NCBI GenBank assembly: GCA_029204225.1
Contig: CM055092.1
Location: 86,474,032-86,538,031, forward strand
Direction: 5' to 3'
From: Diphasiastrum complanatum
Taxonomy: Eukaryota; Streptophyta; Lycopodiopsida; Lycopodiales; Lycopodiaceae
Length of the DNA: 64,000 nucleotides
Shown here piece by piece: positions 11,431 through 23,140 of this stretch. The position numbers and the translations under genes are program-made. The first letter of the stretch is position 1; the number at the start of each line of letters is the position of its first letter. The notes beneath the pieces are model-generated. The model did no database searches. It worked only from the letters and a program-made list of their open reading frames with translations, and was not told the DNA's origin.

Positions 11431-12427
11431 ATGATCGTGGAACGGGGTTCTCCAACTACATCCTCAATCCAAACAATCCATATTTGCAAGTTTTTGCTCA
11501 CTTGAGCACACATCTAACTTTACACATTTGTCAATTACAAAGCCCATCAATTTTCAATAAACATACTCACTTACAAACAACCAAACGACAATGAGTTTAT
11601 CATAGGAACAACAATGAATACATCAAGGGCATAGTCACACAGTGGACAAGCAACAAATAACACTTCTCAAACCACAAGGTTTGTTTTCCACCAATAGCTA
11701 ACCTCATGGAAAGCAAACAACTTCAATTGAAACCACATAACCCACATCCAAAGGTCAATCCTACCTCTATCACTAATGCAAACCCTTCACTTCACTTAAC
11801 CAAACCTCTCCAAATCATTTCAGCCATGCAATCCACAATGTAGTCTATCAAACAACCAAAACTCATAATCAAACCTTCACCACTCAATTACACATTAGCA
11901 TGCAATGTAACCATTAGCCTCCAATGGTAAATAAGTAATTGTGAACCCATAATATTTTTGATCAACCCACCAACTCCTTTCAAGCAATATTCATTCTTCC
12001 GTCAAGATTCAAACATACATCTTTCACGACGTACTCCTCTAACCCAAGCATGATATTCATCAACTCCCAATCAACGTCAAGCGACTAACCACAATTTGGA
12101 ACTAACCTCAAGCAGTCTAGCCAAGCACTACCATTGAGTGACATTAGCCACAAGAAGCAAGACATACAAGCCAACCCAACCCACTAACCCTAACATGGAG
12201 TAACAACATTCACACTCACTAACACCAAAATAGAACTTAACTCCAAAGGGGAACTAATCAACATTCTCTCTCAAACAAACAAGCTCTCAACATTCAACTC
12301 CCAAATGTACCAACTCTTAAAAATACTAACACACAAAAGTACTAACATTTGAAATACAAGGAGTTGGCTCCTTCTTATAGGAAAATCCAATGGATCCCCT
12401 TCACAATGCCATCTTGCCATTCTTCAT
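11431..12427. other. non-coding, possibly 5' part of LTR A
   Basis: C/A-rich sequence without coding potential. It precedes the homologous part of the plus-oriented LTR A and may be the portion that the truncated minus copy lacks. Confidence 0.35.
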
Positions 12428-13466
12428 GCCTTTCAAGCCCTCTTTGCCATTTGTCCCCAACCCATTTGATAGTACACTTAGTGGCCTCCATAAGAGAGTG
12501 GGGGAGTGGTGCATTCAAGACTCTCTTCCAAAACTAGCCAAGATGCCATTTTTGTCAAAGGCTAAGGAGGCCATTTAAGTTTTTCCTTTTGTACACCCTA
12601 GAAGTCCAAAATGTCAATGGGTAGTAGGTGTGCCTCCCAAATTTTTTAGCCTCCAAGGTGGTTTGGCATTTATTATCCAAATTTTGGGTGAGGCCCTTTT
12701 TCAACCCCTATTTTTAGTAGGCGGCCTTCATTTTTTCTTTGGGTACCTTTGTTTTTGGCCTTTCTTCGATTTTTCAAGGGTCGTGCACCTATTGTTCATT
12801 TGTTTGGGTTTTTGGTCTGTTGGGTAACTACTTGGCCCACATATTTCGTTAATTGTCCGTAAATTGCCCAAACTTTGCCTCAGGATTTCTATGATTCCTT
12901 GACACCGAATCCATATTTCCTGGCCCCGTTTTTACCCGAAACTTTTCTTTTTCGATTTTTTTCTTCTGTGGTTGACTTTTTCGGCATTCATGACTAAGGC
13001 TCCCATGACAACACGGTTTCTCTGAAAAATACACTGAGTGATCATATATTAGTAAAAAATGGACTCAGTACATGGTGGGATTTTAGCACGGTCATACCGG
13101 CTATTTTTTTTACAACTGACCATTTTTTGAAAAGCCGTAAAATATTTACCAGCCATTTCTAAAGTGGCAAAATTTGCTCTAGCCTCATTTAGGACGGGCT
13201 GGGACCTAGTTCTAGGTGGACCGGCACTCTTGGCTCGGTCTTACAAAACTTGACCACAAAATATTTTTGAAGATATTTTGAAAAGTCAATTTTATACTTT
13301 TAAAACTGTGTCTAGCCACTTTAGGGACGGGCTGGGACCTAGTTCTAAGGCAAATTTGTGCCAATTTTTCTTGAATAATTGGGTTTTACATGCCGATTTT
13401 TCCAATTTTGCGAATTTAAACTTCAATATTAGTCCGATTTTCTATGCAAAAATATCAACTAACAAG
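12428..13466 (+). repeat. Gypsy LTR family A, plus-oriented copy
   Basis: This is the reverse-complement match of 5608-6632. It begins at 'aagccctctttgccatttgt' and ends '...tcaactaaca' at 13466. The end is abutted directly by the LARD-like LTR, so no internal region of its own element remains. Confidence 0.6.
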
Positions 13467-13801
13467 TAGGGCGAGTTTGGCCTCAATATATAGAGCCAAA
13501 AGCAACTTGGGCACATAGCCATGCATAGCCCTAAGTTTCCTATACATAGATTCACCTAGAATAGAGTCCTAAGCATGGACCAACTATTCATAGAATTGCT
13601 ATTGATAACTCTACACATGCATACACTGTCTCATACCTTGTCTAAACTCCATTTAGTGTGTTTTGGGCCTCACAAGGATATTAGTTACTTTCAGGTCACA
13701 TCCAGTATGACGTGGCATAACTAACAGCTTGATTTACTGGAGTACCATGTATCCAAGACTAGGAGTATACTAAATTCTACTTATTGGCCATGGACATGAC
13801 A
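13467..13801 (-). repeat. 3' LTR of LARD-like element (truncated)
   Basis: It matches the last two thirds of the 18311-18832 LTR, from 'gagtttggcctcaat' to 'ggccatggacat'. The end distal to the interior is cut at the junction with LTR family A. Confidence 0.7.
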
Positions 13802-16800
13802 TTCTCCCCTCCTTAAACTGCTCCTATCCTTAAAAGCTCTCTAAACAGGAACAATTCTTTTAACTTCCAATGTCCACCTAGAATATCATTATCCGTAGTC
13901 TAACTTTCACATCAAACGAGTACTCAGAGATAATCTCTACACTGGAGTACAACTCAAGTTTGAAAAGTACACTAAGTGATAAATTTTCTCTCTGGGTTAC
14001 ATTCACCACAAGTTAGTAACATCACTTTCATGTAAAGCACTTACATGAAACACTGGATAAAATAACCTAACTTAAGAGATTAAAGTTAAAGAAATAATAA
14101 AATAATTATAATTACAGTCTAAAATATCTACAACTCTGACAAATAATTCATATGCTTTCATGTACAAATATCCTTAGAATTCAAATTCTAAGATATGAAA
14201 ATTCATTCAATTAGAATCTCTAGGAGAATCATTAAGCTATAGAATGATTAAAACTCAACTCTGAGTATCCCAAATACTCTTTTGAGTTAAATGCTCCTGT
14301 TTCTAGCACCAAATGCAAGAAAATAGCATTCATTCAACTTAATAGACTTGTTTGTCTCCTATGATAACTGGAGATCCAATTCAAGTGAAGAACTGTATTC
14401 AAGCATTTGCAGACTATAAACTGTAGCAGAATATCATCCACTAGATTACAAATAAGATAACTTATCTTGTGAGAATATCTATGAGATTTATAGGTTCTCG
14501 AATAAAATACTGGAGTAGAGAGATTCAAAACACTAATCTGAATTCTTACTCAAATAATATATCAAGAATTAATCATCACACTTAAGAATCATCACCGTTT
14601 CTTATAATCCTCTGACAATGACTAAGTATCTATTTATGCTTCGTCAACCATAAATATTTAGATTCATATGATTCGTCAATCATAATTTTCTGAAATCCAA
14701 ACCATACTTAATCATTTACAGGATATTAGAGTATATGTCTAACATAACTCAGGAAAGGTAAGAGTCATTCCAAAATCTTTTCTTAAAATCTTCCCATTAA
14801 GAAAATACTGGATTTAGGAGTACTTTCAAACCATGATTTTTTAACTGAAGTGCAAGTTTCAAGTTCTAGAAACAACTAGTAATTGAAGACTGAATGCATA
14901 CCAGAATGACAATCATCTTCAACTACAAAAAACTTTAGATTACAATCTAGAATCACATCTAGATACCCAAAGTCCTACTGAATATTAATTCAGTTATTAT
15001 TCTATTCATTATGATTCGTTATCCAATTGAGCTCTCTGGGATACAATCACTAATGAGCTGAGTTTATTCCTTAGCTAAGAAATACTCTATCCCAAGAATA
15101 CTGTATATCCAATGCACATAATCTTAACTGATGAACCCAAGTGACTCACTAATCATGTGTCTTACAAGTAATATAAAATTAAAACTATCAATTTTTGGTG
15201 AATTCTTAAGAAAAAAAGGATTAATTAAAAAAGTGAGAAATAGATTTGAGGGCCTCTGATTTTGTAAATAATGAGATACCACATTGGGATCTAGATTAAA
15301 CCTCAAAATTTTCCAAAATACCTCACATTTGATCAAACGGTTTTATTTTTTCCATATCACGACTAGATACTAAAACACACCATTGATTATCAAATCTTTA
15401 CGGTCCTAGAATTTCCTTTCCAAAATTACTGATGTCCCATACCATTAGCTTTTCCTTCCAGAAAACCCTTAACTGCCTTATCTGATATTCTACAAATCCT
15501 TTGATCATATAGTTGTCCTATAATCCATATAGGATATTATCTCTTGTTTCCAAACACTAGAGAATCCATTTATTTGGATGACTGGCATGCCTATTAGATG
15601 GATACGACAAATCCACATATGACCTTGTGATCTAAGCAGAAGAATTAACATGGTTTACACTCCAAATCTTTCTGGTTATTGACAAGCTTCAAAACCCTAC
15701 TGATGCATCAAATCTAGGGACAAGCTTCTGTCAACTAACAGATCCCATGTAATCCACGTATCAGATTCTACTTCTAACATCACAATTGACATCCAAAACT
15801 GCGGATAACTCAATGGTTACAAAGATAACATTTATTTATTCAATTAAATGAATGTAATCTAGGAAATTAATATCCAGTACTAAGCAATTATTTACATGGA
15901 TTACCAAAATCCTAACTACAAAATACATTTAAAAAATCTGAAACAATTTCATTTCTATCCTATCTCTGGGCTGAATAACTAATATACCAAAAATCACCTA
16001 CTAGTATGTGAAACAATAATAGTCTGATTTTTTGAATATAATTCACCATAGGATTTTTTTAGAAAATGAAATCAGTTATGTAATGGTTACAAATTTTCCA
16101 ATAAAATTGGACTGTTTTTTCTTTTTATTGACTGTTTTGACATTACTCCGTTAATATTGACAAAACCAATCCAAACACAGAATATGAAATTACATGAATG
16201 GAAATCCCACCAATAGGATTTCAGTAATTCTTGAACCGTATCCTGTCAGATTTATTGTCTAGATAAAGAATCTATTGCCACTCATTCAATCTGGTCATTT
16301 CATATTGTTTGACGATTTTAATCAACTTTAACGAGTATCTTGCATAAACGTTCACTTGACTGATTTCTAGCGGTCAACATCGATTAGAAAACTATCAGAC
16401 AAGTAGCTGGTTTCAAATTTTTACCAAATTGAAATTCAACAAAAAAGAAAAAAAAAAATTCAAATTTTAACTTTTAATTTGGGAGTTCCCAGTTCCAAAA
16501 GTTAAGAAAATGACAGTACACTAAAAACTGTCGGCAAGTTCATTGTGGTTCCTTCTGTCAATTTTAACTTATCTATCACCAGGAAATAATTTAGACTTAG
16601 TGAAAACACTGTAATAAACTCAGTTTAATCAATTCACTAATCTAAACTGATTCCATAGATAACAAAAAAATGACTGAAATTTTGATTTTTTTCGAAAAAC
16701 TCAATTTTTGCTTTATTTTACTTGATTCAAAAAATTCTGACGAAAATACTGTTAGTACAAAAGGTAATCGAAATCAAAAAAATTGAAACATTGTTCGATT

Positions 16801-18310
16801 CTTAATGTTACTAACCCAATGTCAAACTGACATGCAAAGCACACTACATCAGTCGCAAACGTCATTACGGAATTTTTTACATAAACTTCAGTTTTACGGA
16901 ATTTGTCAGCCATTAACACTGATTTGTGACCCAATTGTCAGAGCACATGCGTATGACCACTCAAATCGATTGTAAATCTCTCATGCATGTCAGAATCACA
17001 CTGAGAATCAGCATGCAACTAATCTATGCAAGCACAGTACTACAAATTAGGGAAATGACTGGCATGTAATAAGAACAATTTCAAATTTTGCCAATTTTAC
17101 TCACAAAACTGCAAAATTTCAGATGATCATAACTTTGGCTACAAGACACCAAATTGGGTGCTGTAAAGCTCAGTACAGAGGGAGACCAAGTGAACAAAAT
17201 GCTTGCCACATCAGCCTGCCACTTAGGCTTCACATGTGCGAGATCAAAGTGTCAGAAATTTTGTAGTAGGACGCATTTCCACAAGGCAAAATCATGCAAA
17301 AACGTGCAAGCACCCATTCTAGCCCAAAATTGATCCTACCAACAGTCTTAAACCATCAATTAGACTTCCATGAAGCATTCATACTGATCCTAAGATACAG
17401 TATAGGCTGAAAACGAAGATTTTTTGATTTGTAGAAGTTAAAATAGCTTCAAACTTGATGGAAATGGTGCATAAGCCATCGGCCATCAATTTACAGGTCT
17501 GATATCTTGTTGGAAAGGTAAAAAGAAATGCTAATCATGCTGTAAATAATTTCAGAATGGTATCCTTATGGATTTGGAGAGATCCATCTCCCAAAAATCA
17601 CAAAAAATGGTCATTTTTTGAACTTTTTTTACTTCCTACAAGTTCAATTGCTGGAATTCTTGGTTTTAACTTCAGGAAAAGCTTCAAAAGACTTTGGTCC
17701 ACCTCTTTACAAGCTCTACATGGTGTTTTACAGCCACCTACTATCCAACTTTATGAAAAAACAGACAAAAATGATGATTTTTGGCTATTTTCCAGTTTTT
17801 TCATCACGATAAAGTGGAAATTCATGACATACAACTCTTTCTCTAACACATGCAAACCAATTTACAAAATTACAACCATCTAAATGGTCTAATCTTGCTG
17901 GATTTTGGTTCTTAAAAAGCATGAAAAACCAAGCAATTTTGACCAAAACATAGCCTAGAATCATAAATCATTGAAAAGAACTGGCATGCATCATTAATTT
18001 CATCATTAATGAACTCTAAAACGAAAGTACACTTGTTGAAAAATTCAGATCTACCAAATATTTGATTTACACAAGAAAAAGCTTAAAAAAGCATCACAGA
18101 TTGGCCTTCAAGGACAATTCTCCATAAAACCACAAAGAATTCTAAGAGTAATGGATCTTAGCAACATGCAAATTGAAGCCGAGATAGTACACCCACTTGC
18201 ACCCTTGCTATCCACCTTGGAAGAGAATTTCCATGATCCAATCCAAAATCCCGACGAAAGGTAGCCCTTATCCATGTTCTCCAATCTTCGTAAGCCTTGC
18301 TCTGATGCCA

Positions 18311-18832
18311 CTATAAGGGAAGCTCTCTCAAGATCTTGCTTACAAGACAACACACAATGGAAAATACACTATGGAGCAACCACCCAACCAAGTAGAAGCA
18401 ACCAATCAGCTATAGAAGCTTCACCCCCAAGCCAAAGAATAAGAAGCATGAATGTAGAGTGAAACCCTGGCAATGAATCAATGATCACAATGAGGAGTAG
18501 GACGAGTTTGGCCTCAATATATAGAGCCAAAAGCAACCTGGGCACATAGCCATGCATAGCCCTAAGTTCCCTATACATAGATTCACCTAGAATAGAGTCC
18601 TAAGCATGGACCACCTATTCAAAGAATTGTTATTGATAACTCTACACATGCATACATTGTCTCATACCTTGTCTAAACTCCATTTAGTGTGTTCTGGGCC
18701 TCAAAAGGATATTAGTTACTTTCAGGTCACATCTAGTATGACGTGGCATAAGTAACAGCTTGATTTACTGGAGTACCGTGTATCCAAGACTAGGAGTATA
18801 CTGAATCCTACTTATTGGCCATGGACATAACA
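18311..18832 (-). repeat. 5' LTR of LARD-like element
   Basis: About 520 bp. It is bounded on the inside by the primer-binding site (18299-18310) and on the outside by '...ggacataaca' at 18832. Confidence 0.65.
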
Positions 18833-19440
18833 AGTACCTTTATCTATACTCGACTTTGTAGTTTGCCTTTGAACTTTGAGCGATGCGCATATTGTGCATA
18901 CTCCCATCCTCACTTTCCTTGGAATAAATACATTGTTAAAAGGGTGTTTCCAAAGCCCGATGAAATGACTATAGCCAGTAAATTGCTCATTTCCACGAAC
19001 CATTTCCTCCTTGTAGATATTGTACACAACTCACACCTTGTAAAATTGTTCGTCATTTGCCACCTCCAAGCTGTACTCGATTTGATCTTTAATGTCTGGC
19101 TTCAGTGCAGACGTAAGATACACCTCTCTTAGGTAATAAGATCTTAAGGAATTTAATCTGGAAATACCAAAAAAATTTATGCAACCAATACTGCAACATG
19201 CGACCTTAAGTGTATCCTTCAGCTAAGATGACGACAACAAAAAAGATCTCCTCTTATGCCCATAGCTTGAAAATCTTTGGTCAACATGAAATCTCTTCCC
19301 ACCTCTTAGAGACTTTCGGACATGCGTCGCCATCATTCCATCATCGTCAATATCGTTGCCATCATTGTCATCCTCAATCTCCATCATAGCATTCTCATCA
19401 ATATCTTGATCATTTGTCGAAAGACCTTGATCAAACATGC
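18833..19440 (-). pseudogene. possible DNA-transposon transposase relic
   Basis: The minus-strand reading is broken across frames but protein-like. An acidic stretch (19223-19438) contains 'DNDGNDIDDDG' and is followed by 'GGKRFHVDQRFSSYGHKR'. Further on come 'KPDIKDQIEYSLEVANDEQ' and 'VFIPRKVRMGVCTICASLK', which includes a C-x2-C pair. The layout reminds me of transposase-derived proteins with a short Cys-pair region, but I cannot name a superfamily. No terminal inverted repeats were found. Confidence 0.25.
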
Positions 19441-20100
19441 ATTGACAAGATTCTTCAATATCACTCTCAAATTGACCTCCCTTGCTGAAAATCAGTGGGT
19501 TTGTGCGGAAGTTGGGAGCGAGCTAGATGCATGGATCGAAAACGCTACAGTTAGCAGCAAAATAGTTCAAATGATGGATTCAAACGAATGTGCAAGGATC
19601 AATAACATCAGCAGGACAAATCGTACTCTGAGTATTATTAACAATGAGTACATTTGCGAGAAGTTATAATTTCAGCTTGTTGAGCGTGATAACGCTGATA
19701 AAAAAACAATGAATTATCAGACTCGGAATATCAGAAGAAGTCTTCTGATGAAGATTCTAAGTTTGATATACCAAAAATATATTACAACTAAATTTTCTAC
19801 ATTTATTACAGCCATCTTTATGCCATAAATGCATATACAAAGTTGGCGGACATCAGTGTAAAGTCGTTGGGTCGGATTTCTAACCGACACTATAAAAAAA
19901 TTAGGGTCGGTTTTTATACAAAGTCGAGAAATATACACTGGGTCAAAAAATATGCTGAGGGTCAAATTTTTCGGGGTTGGAAAAATCAGATTTGATCCGA
20001 TCCGATCCAGGTTCAAATACGTCCAAATAATCTAGTGAAGGGTCGGAAAAAAATCCGAACTGATTTGACCCACAGACCCAGGGTCGGAAAAATCCCTGTT
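19441..20100. other. non-coding with GGGTCGG-rich segment
   Basis: No gene is seen. 19855-20100 contains many copies of 'gggtcgg' and related words on the two strands and a 'gatccgatccgatcc' run. It is probably a small non-autonomous repeat of unknown class. Confidence 0.35.
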
Positions 20101-20751
20101 TTGAACGGCCTTTCGAGATGCTCATTAACAAAAGAATTTAAGGCTATGCATTGAAGTCCAACACTCCCCCTTAATGTGGATCTTGAAAAGTTTTGATCTT
20201 CAGATATAACATGTCGTTGAATCTGAGATGATGCTCCTTTGATAGAGCCTTTGTAAAGTAATCTGTTGCCATTGAGTCTGTCCTACAGTAGACTAATAAT
20301 ACCTCCTTGCTTTGCACTTTCTCTCTTAAATAATGATACCTGATTTCGATATGCTTGCTTCGTGATAGATTCTTGGTCAGATTTCGTGGAGAAAGTTGGA
20401 CAACAACTTGACTTCACCTTTCTGAAATTCGACCCTGACTGTTCCTTCACCTTGGATTGAGTGAGATGAGTGGTCTCCAAGTTGCACAACTCGAGAGTGG
20501 GTGTATAATTCGTAGTCCTTCAACCAATCTTTGTGGTGAGTCATGTGTTGTGTTGTTCCAGAGTCAAGATACCAAGAATCAATACAAGCCATATATGTCG
20601 TCCAATGGGTTGCTGCGTTGCAAGACTTGTTGCAGCACCCATGCACACCCCCCCGCTCACCTGTTTTCCTTGCTAATGTTCTCTTGTTTTTCATGCTAAT
20701 GTTTTGCTCTTGTGAGGGGGTCGAATCGTAAGAGCACCTTTCCATGCTCAC
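20101..20751 (-). pseudogene. internally deleted Copia element remnant
   Basis: Minus strand. From 20751 downward the reading gives the Copia protease region 'WYLDSGTTQHMTHH' (catalytic D-S-G present) and its following strands. It then jumps near 20400 to the C-terminal tail of RNase H, which resembles the family pattern of a His-rich 'KHIEIRYH' region followed by 'TDSMATDYFTKAL'. Next comes a polypurine tract 'AAGGGGGAG' (20164-20173) and an LTR start TGTTGGAC at 20163. Integrase, reverse transcriptase and most of RNase H are deleted. Upstream (20760-20870) a short gag-like reading may continue it. Confidence 0.65.
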
Positions 20752-20938
20752 AACTTCACTCGGGCAGATAATGTTTCACAACAACATGGGTTGTTGAACG
20801 GGTGAGAGGGTTTGCAATTTTCTCAATAATCAGCTCTTCTGTTTTCTCGGGTGAAAATATGATGTAGGGTGATGCACTCCGCGGCTGATGTAGGGTGAGC
20901 ATCTAAAGAGCCCCTAAGAGCCCTGAAACATTAGCCCT

Positions 20939-20958
20939 CCCCCCCCCCCCCCCCCCCC
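20939..20958. repeat. 20-base C homopolymer
   Basis: A run of about 20 C just upstream of the putative first exon of the SH3-domain gene. Its length is unreliable in most sequencing methods. Confidence 0.8.
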
Positions 20959-20959
20959 T

Positions 20960-21207
20960 CACATTACGATTCCCCGCCATTGACAGCTGTTTGTCTCTAC
21001 CCTCGCTCGTCCAATGCCCCCTTTTCTATTCTCTCTCTCTCTTGCCTTGGCTATGGCTGTGGATCGTGACATATTATTGCGGATTAGCGTCAACAGACCG
21101 CGTTGGTGATAGCATTGCCTGTTGGAGGAAGCAGCGCAGGTGTTGATGCACGCCAGTATAGAGCAGATCCAGTCATCTCTCAGCATATCAAACTATTGGA
21201 TACCCAG
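20960..21207 (+). other. putative 5' UTR exon of the SH3-domain gene
   Basis: This is a CT-rich, locally GC-richer stretch. It ends in 'tacccag|gtaataag' (GT at 21208), a good splice donor. Candidate acceptors are 'cttgcag' (ending 22161) and 'cggtacag' (ending 22194), both just before the start codon at 22226. A 5' UTR intron of about 1 kb is inferred. No core promoter element was identified with confidence. Confidence 0.4.
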
Positions 21208-21890
21208 GTAATAAGATTTGGTATGTATGATGGATGATGTGAACATGTAAATATGATTTGCGCGTAGCATGTCTGTAATTTTGTCCTTCAATTGAATATC
21301 GGTGTAGTAAGATCAAGTACGTGTTTGTATGATGGAAGATGTAAACTTGTAAATATTATCAGCTCTTCGCATGTGTATAATTTTGTCCTTTAACTGGATA
21401 TCCACGTAATAAGATTAAGTACCTGTTTGTACGGTGGTTGATGCAAACGTGTAAATATGATCAACTCGAATGTCTACACTTTTGTCCATAAACTGGATAT
21501 CCAGGTGATAACATGGAGTGCCTGTTTGTATGATGGATGATGTAAACGTCTAAATATCATTAACTCTTCGAACGTCTACAATCTTGTCCTTAAACTGGAT
21601 ATCCATGTAATATCAAGTGTTTGTTTCTATGATGGATGAGGTAAACGTGCAAATATGATCAGCTCTTCGCGTTTCTGTAGTTTTGTCCTTTAATTGAATA
21701 ACGATGTAGTAAGACCTAGTGCTGGTTTGTATAATGGATGATGTATACATGTTAAATTATTAGCTCTTCGCATGCCATAATATTGTCCCTTAATTGGATA
21801 TCCATGTAGTAAGATCTGTTTGTATGATGTATGATGGATGTAGACGTGTAATATTATCGGCTCTTCGCATGCCTATAATTCTCAGGAACT
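21198..21890. repeat. seven ~100-bp tandem repeats
   Basis: Imperfect units start at 21198, 21294, 21396, 21495, 21597, 21696 and 21796 (period 96-102). Each contains a 'ggatatcca.gtaataag'-like head, a 'gtttgtatgatggatgatgt' block, 'gtaaatatgatcagctcttcgc' variants and 'ttttgtcctttaa'. The first unit head overlaps the inferred 5' UTR splice donor, so the array lies almost wholly within the inferred intron. Confidence 0.85.
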
Positions 21891-22225
21891 GTAAACTTTA
21901 GCTGTTTTGGTTGATTTTGTCATGTAATTTTGGTTTGTCCCGGGCATGTGGCTTTTTCTGGATGATTTTGTCAGATTATTTCGCATTCTACTTTATTTCA
22001 GGTTACGATTTTCGCCGTTGACTAGGTTAGCTGGCCTTGTACGTTTGTGCAGTTTGCAAATTATTACCTCGATAGTTACAACTTACAATCTTCTTGATTG
22101 CGAATTGCGTTTTATTCGCGTGCATATGGACCCTGTCCGTGAATGTTTGTAATACTTGCAGTGAGTAATAGGAGTGGTCAATTCTTCGGTACAGCTGTTG
22201 TGACCCGATTTAGCAGAGTGCAGTA

Positions 22226-23140
22226 ATGGATGCGCTCAGGAAACAAGCTACTAAGTTCCGTGAACAGGTTGCAAAGCAGCAGCAGGTATCAAGATGTTTT
22301 TCCTTTTGCCATTTAGGTCTTCCAACAAAGTGTAAAAGGATGTTTAATCATGCATGTTTATTTACTGGTGCTACATGACAACTTTGATCTGTCAGTTGGA
22401 AGGCTTCCGCTTATTCACCTATTGCGGAAGAACGCTAGTTGTTCCTGATCTAGTCTTGCAAGATATCGTGTAGAATAGCAGTACTGTCTTGAATTTTTTT
22501 AGAGCTAATCGATCATGGATTGCTATTTGCTTTCGCTGCACAGGCTGTTCTGAAGCAATTTACAGGGCACGCAATTCAAGGAAGTGATGTGATTGTCACC
22601 GATGAAGCAGAGCTTCAACGTCATCAACAGCTTGAACGGCTGTATACCTCTACTCGAGCTGGGAAGGTCTGTCTGGTCAAAATTCTGGTGTATTCTGTTG
22701 GTGTCTTGTACCGTCCATAGCAAATTGACATATTTACGATTTAGGAACAAATGGATTGTAACTCTAGTGACAATTATGCATTACTCGGTTTTAATTTCCT
22801 AAAACTTTTGATATTGTTTTTTCTGAGCAGCATTTTCAACGAGACATTGTTAGGGGAATTGAAGGCATTGTTTCCACAGGCTCAAAGCAGTTGGAATTTG
22901 GTGAGTAATTTTTTTCATAACTGTGGCTGCTCTCTTTCGCGTGTTTACCATTTTACAGAACAATCATGTCTCAGTATGATGGCTCGTGCAGCAACTAAGC
23001 TGGGAGAAGACTGTCGGAAGTATGCAACAGAGGGGCCCAGTGCCAATGGTGCATTGGGAAAAACTGCGGTACATTACGGTAATGCTCGTATTCAGATGGA
23101 AAAAGAAAGAGAAGGCCTGCACCGGATACTGAGCACCCAG
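22226..23140 (+). other. SH3P2: SH3 gene 5' exon block (coding exons 1-4)
   Basis: It encodes residues 1-134. Exon 3 ends in phase 1 (a single G before GTGAGT). Two in-frame acceptors for exon 4 exist: 'ttttacag' ending at 22958 and 'cgtgcag' ending at 22991. They are 33 nt apart, so use of the upstream one would add 11 residues. The downstream one fits the family alignment. Exon 4 ends 'acccag|gtatat' at 23140. Confidence 0.85.

Larger units (their letters stand above)
13467..18832 (-). mobile_element. LARD-like non-autonomous LTR retrotransposon
   Basis: The two LTRs are direct repeats: the left (3') copy at 13467-13801, missing ~180 bases, and the right (5') copy at 18311-18832. On the minus strand the right LTR is followed by 'TGGCATCAGAGC', one base from the initiator-Met primer-binding site TGGTATCAGAGC. 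The left LTR is preceded by the polypurine tract 'AAGGAGGGGAGAA' and begins TGTCATGTCC. The 4.5 kb between them has no gag or pol motif and only short random frames. Retro-ends with a long non-coding interior define a LARD. An alternative is an old autonomous element decayed beyond recognition. Confidence 0.65.

Noticed and set aside
2103-13466. Inverted repeats as terminal inverted repeats of a large DNA transposon
   Set aside because: Each arm has LTR-type ends next to primer-binding-site-like sequences, and the material between them is Gypsy gag, so inverted LTRs explain it better.
22959-22991. Upstream acceptor as the main exon 4 start
   Set aside because: It adds 11 residues that break the family alignment. 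It was kept only as a possible alternative.
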